This document shows positions 12,501-22,009 of a stretch of DNA of 64,000 nucleotides, piece after piece. The position numbers and the translations under genes are program-made. Source of the stretch: Wyeomyia smithii (Eukaryota > Arthropoda > Insecta > Diptera > Culicidae); contig NC_073696.1 in assembly GCF_029784165.1 (NCBI RefSeq), positions 89,165,310 to 89,229,309 of the forward strand, written 5' to 3'. Within the stretch, counting starts at the first letter, position 1; each line of letters begins with the position of its first letter. Below the pieces are notes generated by a model. The model was not told where the DNA came from. It did not search any database and saw only the letters and a list, made by a program, of their open reading frames with translations.

Positions 12501-13223
12501 AACGCAACTACAGACATGCGAAAATCGGTATATTCTCCGACAGTCAAGCAGCACTACTAGCACTTAAGTCCGTCAAATGCGCTTCCAAACTTGTTTGGGA
12601 ATGCATTGAAACTCTACGGGAACTTTCCCGACAGAATTCAGTTTTTCTGTTTTGGGTGCCCGGACACTGCGGAGTCGAGGGTAATGAACACGCTGACTAC
12701 CTAGCAAGACAGGGATCAGCTCAGCGGTTTATTGGCCCCGAGCCGTTTCTGGGTACGTCCATTTCCGCTATCAAAAGCGAACTACTAATTTGGGAAAGGC
12801 TAGAAATAGTATCCCAATGGCAACAGGCACAGGGTTGTAGACAAGCCAAACAGTTTATCTATCCGAACCCTGGAACCACCAGAAAGCTACTTAGTCTAAA
12901 TCGTAGTGACCTACGGATTCACGGGACTCCTTACCGGGCACTGTCCCGCTTTTTATCATTTAAAGAAAATCGGTGTAGTGTTGAACGACACCTGCCGATT
13001 CTGCAAATCTGAACCAGAGAGTTCAGAGCATTTGCTTTGCTCTTGCGAATCTCTTGCTTCCTCTAGGTACAACTTCTTAGGAAGTTACCTTTTAACTCCA
13101 TACCAAGTGTGGAGTTCTATTCCCAAACAGGTAATTAGTTTCATCAACTATGTTGTACCTAATTGGGGTACAGGTTTACAACAAAACAGCTCTACTCCAT
13201 CAATGAGTACGAGCAAGCCGTAA
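9521..13223 (+). pseudogene. Lian/LOA-like ORF2: APE endonuclease, RT, RNase H, zinc knuckle
   Basis: ORF2 of a LOA-clade element close to mosquito Lian. Domains in order: APE endonuclease about 9539-10400, with AAFIQEPWI, LIGCDANAHYTIWGS and LSDHRHI; RT about 10860-11850, with KCPGPDGILP, VVFIPKVG, LDIEGGFDN and IKGCP; RNase H about 12350-12720, with FYTDGS, AEVYAIY, FSDSQAALLAL and HCGVEGNEHADYLAR, giving the D-E-D-H/D set; and a terminal C-x2-C-x8-H-x3-C knuckle near 12990-13040. The copy is dead. It has in-frame stops at 9731 and 10481 and frame changes near 11450-11500, 11650 and 11960. The palm motif reads YAFD instead of YADD near 11552. A short repeated GGGATGCCCGCA marks a small rearrangement near 11426-11464. 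Confidence 0.85.
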
Positions 13224-13314
13224 CCTATGCACAGCAATCGGGGCCCGCCATAAAAGACAATCAGCGAGAATGTCGCAATGGCATTTCAGTACCCAGTGCC
13301 ATACATTAGTATAA
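13224..13314 (+). other. 3' tail of the Lian-like element
   Basis: After the ORF2 stop there is a short untranslated stretch ending in TATAAAAAAAAA, an A-rich tail as expected for a retrotransposed 3' end. Family B endonuclease sequence resumes immediately after it, which fixes the 3' junction of the nested insertion to within a few bases. Confidence 0.55.
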
Positions 13315-14868
13315 AAAAAAATCTGGGAAATCAGAAAGCAAGAGTCATCCGGTGGAGGGTAGTAGATGACCGTATATGCGTATTGAGGATTTAGGGCTAA
13401 TTCTACGACTAGAGTTTAATCAACACCTACGCACCGACAAACGACAAATCCAATGAAGTTCTATGACAAGCTTGAGCGAATCTATGACGAGTGACGAGTG
13501 ACACGACGTAAAAGTTGTCATCGGAGACGCAAACGCACTGGTTGGGATGGAGAAATTCTTCCATCCAGTCATTGAAAGGCATAGCCTCCACTCGTCAACC
13601 AATGAAAACGGCCTGAGGTTGATAAACTTTGCCGCCGCCAGAGGAATGACCATATGTAGCTACTACTTTCCACGTTTAAATATTCGGAAGCACACCTGGA
13701 GGTATCCAAATGGCGAAGCCAGTTCTCAGATCGATCACGTACTGATTGACGGTCGGCACTTTTCGGATGTTACTGATGTTATGCCTTTCCGGGAACCAAA
13801 CATTTACTCTGGAATCTCGCACAGAGACGACGACGTGTTTCAACATTCAGCGGTTGAAAGCTGATGGCGTAGCAGCAGAATACGCCAGAGAGCTGGATCA
13901 ACGGATCACAGAACAGCAAGAGAAGGAGTGGGAGACATAAATGGGCTGTTGAGCAGTATCCACGGTGCCATCGAAAGGACTGCGAGAGGGATGGTAGGTA
14001 CGACGCGTGGAAGACAGCGTAACGGCTGGTTTGATGCCGAGTGCCAGAAAGCGACAGATGAAAAGAACCATGCCAGGAGCCGCATGCTCACTGCACAAGA
14101 GCTGCCGAAAATAGAGTCCACCGTCGAAAGAAGCGCGAGTACGAGGAGCAGCTAGCGCAGAACTATGCTAGAAACGACGTGCGGAGCTTCTATAGAACAG
14201 TCAACAGAGTCAGAATCTGGAGCTTCCAGTGCCGGTTATGTATAATGACAAGGACAGCAACCTGCTTACTGACAAACCGATGGTTCTAGCCGGGTGTAAG
14301 GAGCATTTTCAGGCGCTATTGAACGGTGATCAGCCGGAAGAGCAGAGCAGGAACAGGATGACGATTTTGAGTGAAGAAACAAGCTGTGGAGCCGCCAACA
14401 CAGGAGGAGGTGAAAAAGGCGATTAGTGAACTGAAAAACGGTAAGGCCGCTAGGAAGGACGGTGTCCTGGGTGAACTTTCAAAAGCGGAAAGCGAGCGGC
14501 TGTATTATGCGATCCACCAGATAATACTAAGGATCTGGGCGGATGAACAAATGCCGAACGACTGAATAGAAGACCTCATCGATAAGTTCCGGAAGTAGAA
14601 CCTGCAGACGTACCATATGTTTGTGGATTTTAAGGCGGCATACGACTCAGTGAAAAGAAACGAGCTGTGGCAGATCATGCTGGAACACGGTTTCCCGACG
14701 AAACTAATTAAGCTGATTCATATGACTCTGGAGGGATCGAAACCATGCGTGCGGATAGCTGGCGTGACATCAGTCGCGTTCGTAACGTTGGATGGACTGA
14801 AACAGGGGGATGCGCTCTCTACCTTACTGTTCAACATCGCCCTTGAAGATGCAGTACGAACGTCAGTT
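13315..14868 (+). pseudogene. Family B copy 1 continued: endonuclease, linker and RT
   Basis: The endonuclease continues with LGNQKARVIRWRVVDDRIC, VVIGDANALVG, LRLINFAAARGMTIC and ASSQIDHVLIDGRHFSD. The linker has RNGWFDAECQKATDEKN near 14020-14065. RT pieces include KKAISELKNGKAARKDGV near 14410-14460, FVDFKAAYDSVKRNELWQ near 14620-14675 and LDGLKQGDALSTLLFNIALE near 14790-14845. Several frameshifts and stops split it. A deletion removes the segment between the RT start and the palm (about 14580). It stops at about 14868, before the catalytic ADD block, next to a SINE insertion. Confidence 0.8.
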
Positions 14869-14935
14869 TGTGCTATTAGTAACTCATTTTTGAATCACAA
14901 TCAATTTTTGAGAAGTGTATATGTGATAATGCTAT

Positions 14936-15143
14936 CTCCCAGATAGTCTCGAGATACGATGCTGGCCCAACAAGCCAGTCGTCGGAGTTCGAGTCTCGGC
15001 TCGGGAGAGACTGTTAGTGTCAATAGGATCGTAGCGCTAGCCCCACAATTGTCGTATACACTAAACAGTCGGCTGCGAAGTCTGTGTATAAATAAACAGA
15101 AGGTCAAGTTCCGAATCGGAATGTAGCACCAAGGCTTTGCATT
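14936..15143 (+). mobile_element. tRNA-derived SINE, type 1, copy 1
   Basis: The 208-bp element starts CTCCCAGATAGTCTCGAG and contains a box B-like GAGTTCGAGTCTC, so it is tRNA-related and would use Pol III. It ends with TGTAGCACCAAGGCTTTGC. Flanking direct repeats TATATGTGAWAATGCTAT at 14918-14935 and 15144-15161 differ at one base, a typical L1/LINE-type target duplication. A second copy lies at 25601-25960. Confidence 0.85.
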
Positions 15144-15205
15144 TATATGTGAAAATGCTATTATCGATTACAAATATTTCAAGAGCCATAAAAAATTGTT
15201 TGATC

Positions 15206-15252
15206 GATGTGACATCTTGGGTAGCACCAAGGCTTTGCTTTGCTTTGCTTAC
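15206..15252 (+). repeat. Truncated SINE type 1 tail
   Basis: The segment repeats TAGCACCAAGGCTTTGC followed by a (TTTGC)n tail, the 3' end of the SINE just upstream without its tRNA-like head. It is a 5'-truncated second insertion or an earlier copy's tail. Confidence 0.6.
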
Positions 15253-15289
15253 TGCCGTAATCTTCTACGCCACAGCTAACTAGGTATAC

Positions 15290-15585
15290 TATTCTATCAA
15301 GCTTTTCAATGAAAGTTAGGAAGCGACCGATCAGAGGACGTTATTTTCGTTTCAACAAGGCAGGACAATTTTCAATAGTACGATAGTTTACACAATCAAG
15401 CAACATTTTTCCGACCTTGGGTGGATGTGTGTATAGTTTTCCAATCGATTGTTGCTAGGATGAAGAAGATAACAAACCTATTTATAAGCATTTAAAAAGT
15501 GGCAAATTTTGTCTCCTTTCCGTTATTAGATTTCCAACTTACACCTCTATGTGGTAGGCTAAAGAAAAACGTAGTTCTACGTCAA
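15290..15585 (-). repeat. P module (promoter-like repeat), solo copy
   Basis: Read on the minus strand, it starts TTGACGTAGAACTACG and runs through the shared landmarks GGTAGGCT-type (AGCCTACCACATAG), a GATTT...CTTCAT...GCAACAATCGATTGGAAAA block, ACTATTG, GTACTATTGAAAATTGTC and an ATCGGTCGCTT that is a mutated CCAAT region. It matches the left ends of the composite elements at 34185 and 50436. No TATA box or downstream unit follows. Bases 15586-15993 hold nothing else recognised. Confidence 0.7.
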
Positions 15586-16049
15586 AAATATGTAAAATGA
15601 TCTATAAGAGCTAATTTGAAAAAAAAAATTCTATCGTATCTAATGAAGTCTATGTATGAACATTTAAACAATAATGTTTATTTGCTCATAAAAAATATTA
15701 TATTCCCGCCGCAGCGGTGGTGACGCTGGTGTACTTTTTCCCCTTGCATTCAGTTGACAGTTGTCGCACGCCGTGCTGCCAAAACAGCAGAAAGGCTGAA
15801 AGCTTATATTTTGCGGAATATATCGCACAAGTTAGTCGGAACCACAATTTTCTTAGAATTTTGTATGGAGTGGTACGTCTGTTTGTCTGTGATCTAACTA
15901 CAAATGCATCTATGGCTTATGGATTTCTTTGATTGCATCATGCAGATATTTTCTATAGTTTTTCACTATTAGCACCCGATGAATTTTATATTATACTAGC
16001 TGACCCGGCTTTAAGCTTTTGTACATGACCTCTATTCCGAATATATATT

Positions 16050-17215
16050 GGGTGCATTTCAGTTATTTTCGTTGTTTTCCAGAAACTGAAAGTGATCATC
16101 TTCTAATTCAAAATGGTGTCCAGGGTCAATGCTTGGCTTCTTTACATCATTTCGATTACGGACTTATCCATGTGTAGTAGTATTCGGTTATTTTCGGCTG
16201 TTTTCCAGAAGTTGCAATTTTTCAATCTAAACTGTTGTCTAAGGTCAATCTATAGCTCCTTGCATCATTCTGGATCCGGTGATCCGGAACCGTAAGTCGC
16301 CATCTTGGATTTAAAAATGGCATATGGAGACAATTTCTGGCCCCTGAGCGTCATTCTGGTTTAAGAAACACCCATATTGGGTGTTATTTGGTCATTTTTG
16401 GCTGTTTTCCAGAAACCGGATGTCACCATCTTCGAATTCAAAATGTTGTCTGTGGTCGATGCTAACTCCTGTGCATCATTCTGGTTCCGAAGATACTCAT
16501 TTTGTATGGAAATCGGCCATTTCTGGCTGTTTTTTAGAAACCGGAAGTTGCCATCTTACAATTCATAATGGTGTCTGAGGTCAATTTTCAGCTTCATTCT
16601 CGTTCCAACGATACTCATATTGGGTGGTATTTGGTCACTCTAGGCTGTTTTCCGGACACCGGAAGTCGCCATCTTGAATTTCAAAACAATTTCGGGCCTC
16701 CGTGCGTCAATCTGATTAAAGAAACGATCATATTGCGTAGTATTTGATCATTTTAGGCTGTTTTCCAGACACCGGAAGTCGCCATCTTACAATTCAAAAT
16801 ATTATCTGAGGTCGATTTGTGGTTTCAGTGCATCATAACAATCCCAGAAATACCTATATTGGGTGTTATTTGGTCATTTGCCACTGATTTTCAGAAACCG
16901 GAAGTCGCCATCTTGGATTTCACATTGGCATTAGGAGACAATTTTTGGCCTCTGAGCGTCAATCTGGTTGAAGAAACACTCATATTGGGTGTTATTTGGT
17001 CCTTTTTGGCTGTTTCCCAGACACCGGAAGTCGCCATCTTACAATTCGAAATGTTGTCTGAGATCGATTTGTGGCTTCAATGCATCATAACAATTCCGGG
17101 AATACCCAAGTTGGGTGGTAGAAGGTCATGTGCCGCTATTTTTCAGAAAAGGGAAGTCGCCATCTTGGATTTCGAAATGGTATTTGGAGACATGCCAGAA
17201 GAAGGAAGGGTGTCG
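16050..17215 (+). repeat. Degenerate tandem array, ~110-130 bp unit
   Basis: The unit contains CATATTGGGTGTTATTTGGTC, a TTTTCCAGAAACCGGAAGTC block and CGCCATCTTGGATTTC, followed by GGTCAATTTGTGGCTTC and TGCATCATTCTGGTT. The CCAGAAACCGGAAGT-like block recurs about nine times between 16076 and 17155 with substitutions and indels, so the array is old. Confidence 0.75.
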
Positions 17216-17510
17216 AAATATTATGGACATGTTTGTTACACCTAAAAACATTCACCTGCTAAATTTGGTTATATTTGCTTGATTGGTTCTCGAGCTGTGC
17301 GTAATTTGAGTTTCATTTGTATGGGACCCCTCCCTTATAGAAGAGAGAGGGGTGTCAAACCATTATATTTGTTACCCCTAAAAACAATCACCTGCCAAAT
17401 TTGGTTCCATTTAGTTGATTAGTTCTCGAGATAAGCAGAAATTTGTGTTTCATTTGTTATGAACCCCTCCCTCACAGAAGAGGGAGGGGAGTCGAACCAC
17501 TATGGACATA

Positions 17511-18632
17511 CAGGGGATAGTCAAAATAAGTAGTATAGGCAAACTTTTGAAGTTTCATTTTCTGACCTCAGATCTGGCCTAGGTCACCGGATGTGGGAAA
17601 TATTCCTGAGTTCCGGTAGGCATGTCAAACCTACTAATTTTTGGATGGATTTGGTGAAGGGTTACCTGATGAAAATGCTTATTCGCATCATTGACATAGA
17701 TGACAAAATCATTTCTGAAGCGAAAGGTTCATCAAGATCCGGAATCGGCCAAGAACTCATCGAGAAATGGTTAATTTTCATCCGGAAGTCCTCAGAAGAA
17801 CCTTTACTAGGGGCCGTTTTTGCACCATATTCAGGATTTTTCATCAGAAATCTTTCAAAAGACATATTTTTGAATATAGGCTTCATTGGCCTCATCCGAA
17901 AAAATCTGGATGCTCCGAAGGGATCCGGAATGGGGATATTTACATTTTTGCATCAAATATAGCGTGTGACACCTCTATCTTTGATGCAGAAATGTAAATT
18001 TTCTCACTACGGGTTCCTCCGGGGCATTTATATTGTTCCTGTAGTGACCAATGCAGTCTGTATTCAGAAACATGTCTTTTGGATTATTCCTGATGAAAAA
18101 TCCTGAAGATAGAGCTGTCGCATACTAAATTTTGATGCAGAAATGTAAATTCAATCACTACGAGTTCCTTCGGAGCATCCAGGTTGTTCCGGAAGTGGCC
18201 AATGAAGCCTATATTCAAAAATATGTCTTTTGAAAGATTTCTGATGAAAAATCCTGAATATGGTGCAAAAACGGCCCCTAGTAAAGGTTCTTCTGAGGAC
18301 TTCCGGATGAAAAATAACCATTTCTCGATGAGTTCTTGGCCGATTCCGGATCTTGATGGACCGTTCGCTTCAGAAATGATTTTGTCATCTATGTCAATGA
18401 TGCGAATAAGCATTTTTATCAGGTAACCCATTACCAAATCCATCCAAAAATTTGGATGGAATATTTCCTACATCCGGTGGCCTGGGCCAGATCTGAGGTC
18501 AGAAAATGAACTTCAAAAGTTTTCCAGTTCAATAGTGTTCGAATTATTAAAATCGAATAACATTTGGCAAAGCTACAGCATTTCAAATTCCACCAAAATT
18601 TTGCCTATCCTATTTATTTTGACTATCCCCTG
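17511..18632. mobile_element. Long-palindrome TA-target element (Tc1/mariner-type MITE)
   Basis: The termini are inverted: CAGGGGATAGTCAAAATAAG at 17511 and its complement with one change at 18632, flanked by TA on both sides. The inverted similarity extends roughly 450-500 bp into each side, leaving a short centre near 18000-18100. Because the arms are inverted copies, a 123-residue open frame on the plus strand (17591-17962) reappears as a 119-residue frame on the minus strand (18084-18443). I read this as a consequence of arm identity, not as a gene. The insertion site reads TATGGACATACTTGTTAC when rejoined, matching other units of the host array. Confidence 0.8.
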
Positions 18633-19683
18633 TACTTGTTACAGATGTGCAGAAATTTGTGTTTCATTTGTATGGGACCCCTCCCTTCCAGAAGAGGGAA
18701 GGGTATCGAGTCAACATGGACATATTTGCTATTCCTAAAAACATCCACATGCCAAATTTGGTTCCATTTGCTTGGTTAGTTTTCGAGATGTGCAGAAATT
18801 TGTGTTTAATTTGTATGGGACCCCTCCTTTGCAGAAGAAGGAGGGGTCTCGAACTATCTTAGTCACCTTTCCCGGCCCCTAAAACCCCTATATACAAAAT
18901 TTCAAGCCGATCGATTCAGTAGTTTCCAAGCCTATATGAATCAGACAGACAGACAGACAGAGCTGCATTTTTATATGTTTAGATAGATGTCCGTTGAAAT
19001 TCCTTATCTTATAAAATAGTGCTTATTTGCTATATTTTTTATTTGCTTTAAATTTCTGAGTGCTAATATTGAAAATTCACGAGGGTAAATAACGCTCATT
19101 TTTACTGCCGGCTTTATTAACATGAAGTTGTAGGTTTAGAAGAATCCTAATAAATATAATAGATTTCCAACCACTTCAGGCAACTTCCGCTATTTATCAA
19201 TAAATCAATTTTCCGTTCTAGTACTCTTGAATATCGTAACAAGAACTTTTTATAATTCAGTTATTTGCTAGACGAAAAAATGGCGTTGGTTGCTCGAACA
19301 CTAAATATTTCTTCGAATCAACCTTTGAAAGTTATATATGTTATATAACCATCAATTGAGAATGCTGACAGTGTGTTTGTTCAGTACTTCTCTGTAAAAG
19401 TTTGAACTCCAACCAATATCAAAGCTGAACTCGATTGTACTCTGTAGCAGTGCTGATAAAAGTCATTTTCCCCAGCAAAATTCTTCGAAAATTACAGCCA
19501 ATCGTTTTCAATTTTCACTTCCAATGATCGCAGCACTCTTTCAGATACACTAGATTTTCGTCCTAGTAACGTGCTTTTATTAAAAATATCTCCCAGATAT
19601 TGAATAAAATTTGACGACAAATCCAACCAAATGATCTTCAACCAAAATGAACCTCACCGAAACACTTTTTCACTGACACTTAC

Positions 19684-19804
19684 CGGTGCCTTGACAATCT
19701 TCGTTACCTGATAAACTGATTTTGTTGTCTTGCTTCCATCGCATGAAATATAATGAGATGTTTTGACAGTTCACTTCCACGCAAAAAGCGGGAAGGGAGA
19801 ACTC
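19684..19804 (-). other. Candidate internal host exon
   Basis: On the minus strand a pyrimidine-rich tract ending CAATCCTTTTAG precedes base 19804, and a strong donor ACCG|GTAAGTG follows base 19684. This delimits a 121-bp candidate exon. One frame is open across it (reading FSLPAFCVEVNCQ then ISLYFMRWKQD), but no family is recognised. It could be an exon of a host gene, a UTR exon or a chance pairing of splice signals. Confidence 0.25.
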
Positions 19805-20316
19805 TAAAAGGATTGTAAAAAAATAACGTTTATGGATACTTTTTTTCACTTTCACTCAAGAGTGTCAACAAATATCAACCCTGCTCTGTAGGACTCTAAT
19901 CCATCGCGTGGGACCGCAAAATGTTGATGGCTGGAGATTTGCTGGAGATCTTTAATATTATTCAAACGATGCAGCGACAAGACAAATAAGATTCGGAACA
20001 TTGCGGACGTTTCTATCGCAAGGAAAACAAGTTTTCTATTTGTTTTTTGATTACCAATCGTTTTCCAGTTCGAATCATGTTATTTTTAATTGCTTCTGTA
20101 TTAGACAGAAATGGTTTCGCATGTAACTTTTCGTACTGCATTTGCACAGTACATTTTGATTTAAAATATTTTCTTTCTAGGTTCATGACGAATATCGTCA
20201 CTCACTTTATTCTAATTTTAGAATATATGTTGCTGTTTCCTCGAGTCAAACAACAGGCTGTACCAATACTGTAGACATGCTCGCGATAGAAACGAAATTA
20301 GGCAAATTTCACTTAC

Positions 20317-20589
20317 CAGATATCAAACAAAGATATGTTTCGATGCTTTCTGTATCGTGGACCATCAGCTAGGAAGGTTTCCCCCATTCGCTTCGTAGCT
20401 TTTTTGTTCAAACCCAAACCGCAAAAGCGCCGGATCTAAAGCGCCAAAATTTACCAATGTAGCAAAACAACTTGTGGCTCGAAGCAGCAGCCAGGCCAAG
20501 AACGACAACGCAAGCATCGTAGATTGTATATTGCTCTTTTCTGTCCACTTCGAGCTCATACTCTTATCTGGAAATATTTTAATTTTCAT
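20317..20589 (-). other. Candidate first exon with signal-peptide-like frame
   Basis: A minus-strand frame from ATG at 20589 encodes 74 residues with a hydrophobic stretch MLALSFLAWLLLRATSCFA, which looks like a secretory signal, and stops at 20365. A good donor, TATCTG|GTAAGTG, follows at 20317, after the stop. If real, the exon would carry a short secreted peptide or an upstream ORF spliced to the candidate exon at 19684-19804. Nothing else supports it. Confidence 0.2.
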
Positions 20590-21189
20590 TTCCCAGTGCT
20601 TTTAGCTCTTGAAACCAGATACCGAGAACTTTGCTCGCATCCCTCGTTGGCCCTGTGCAAAGCATAATGGACGGAAGAGGAAAGTCTCTAGCGGAGATAT
20701 ACGTGCGAGCTTCAGCTGCAAAAGATTGCGCAAAATTTATCAGAAAATTTAATGTTACACATTGGTGAGGGAGGCGGACAGCAGCAGGGTGAGGCGAACG
20801 GTGGCAGAGTAAAGTTAATGGAAAATGAAGGGGTTTGTTCTAAAAGCAAACAAAATTTGGTAAATATGCATACAGTTTGTTTTATCTGGGATGTGTTAGG
20901 TACATAACCACTTCACGCATAGTGGCGCCAGCTGATGCAATTAGGCTTCCTGGAAATGTATGAAATTGATTTACAGCACAAGATTTTGGGAGATGAATTT
21001 TGATTATTCTGTACTTATCATTAAAGAAACATATTGCTGAGCACATCTAAGTGTAATGTGAACATAGAATTTTATTAAAAAAACACACACACACTCACAT
21101 GAATTATCTTGTGACAAGCAAAATAGCTATATTCAATGTTTTTCATTCAATTTGTTTGCAAAACATTGCAATATTCAAAACATTATGGC

Positions 21190-22001
21190 CAGTGGTGGGC
21201 ACCATTCCGCTAATTCGCTAATTCGCTAATTAGCGACGCTAAAATTTAGTTAGCGATTTAGCGATTTCGCTAATTTTTGAGCTGGTTAGCGAAACTGTTA
21301 GCGTCGCTAAAATTTTGGCCTTCGAAACGCTAATCGCTAATTCGCTAAATTTTGTGGAGAAGCGACAATAGAAATATTTAGAAAAACTGTGAATTGCTGA
21401 TGGCGTACGTTAATTGCTTCGAAAGATGAACATACTTTACTGCGAAAGTTACCTTTGTCAGTTTTTTTACCCTAGAATGGAGTTCCAGTTATCGTACAAG
21501 CCACAGGAGCATTTTGAAGAACAAGCACAAGGTCTAGATTGAATTTTTGGCACACCAAGAACTTTGGTAAATTGCAATGCGCTTGAAATTATGACAACTC
21601 TGGTTCTACTTTTTCGATTCAGATAATAATTGAATTTTCATGAAAACATTCCTAAGAGTATCTATTTTCAATGCAAGCTAAATAACTTTTGTTATTCTTG
21701 TTTTTACAAAATCAAATATGAATACCTTTTCGTGAACCTCTTACTGTAAATAGCTTTAAAAAGTAATTGTTTTCGTTTGTTTAACCAAAAGAGATCAAAG
21801 TGGTCCAAATCTTACAAAACACGAGCAATAAATATAGCGATATGACTATTTACATATTAAAAAGTTAGCGATTAGCGATTAGCGAAAGTTCCGCTAATGT
21901 GGGTTTAGCGTTTAGCGTTTAGCGATTATCGAGCTAAATTTTCCGGTTAGCGACTTAGCGATTAGCGTCGCTAAATTTTCGGTTAGCGGTGCCCACCACT
22001 G
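21190..22001. mobile_element. Non-autonomous hAT-type element (812 bp)
   Basis: The ends are inverted repeats, CAGTGGTGGGCACC at 21190 and GGTGCCCACCACTG ending at 22001, flanked by the perfect 8-bp duplication ATTATGGC (21182-21189 and 22002-22009). An 8-bp duplication and a CAGTGGTGG end are hAT hallmarks. Both subterminal regions are packed with TTAGCG or its complement CGCTAA (more than ten on each side), presumably transposase-binding sites. The AT-rich centre has no transposase frame. Confidence 0.92.
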
Positions 22002-22009
22002 ATTATGGC

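Larger units (their letters stand above)
15994..18990 (+). repeat. Tandem-repeat-rich dispersed element (TAGCTGACCCGGC type), interrupted
   Basis: It begins ATACTAGCTGACCCGGC and ends with GACAGACAGACAGACAGAG followed by TTTTTATATG and TAGATAGAT, a start and end pair I know from a common insect dispersed repeat of unclear class. Inside are a degenerate 110-130 bp array (16050-17215) and a second array of about 120-bp units with paired GGGACCCCTCCCT and AGAGGGAGGGG blocks (17215-17510 and 18640-18860). A palindromic TA-target element at 17511-18632 splits the second array. No coding capacity is evident. Confidence 0.65.
18991..21189. other. Mostly unique DNA with weak minus-strand exon signals
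   Basis: No repeat family or protein domain was recognised. Two minus-strand splice-donor-like sites (GGTAAGTG) occur at 20317/20316 and 19684/19683, described separately. The rest is AT-rich. Confidence 0.4.

Noticed and set aside
17591..18443. Two similar ~120-residue frames facing each other as a possible gene pair
   Set aside because: They are the two arms of one inverted-repeat element with TA target sites. No start context, domain or other copy supports coding.
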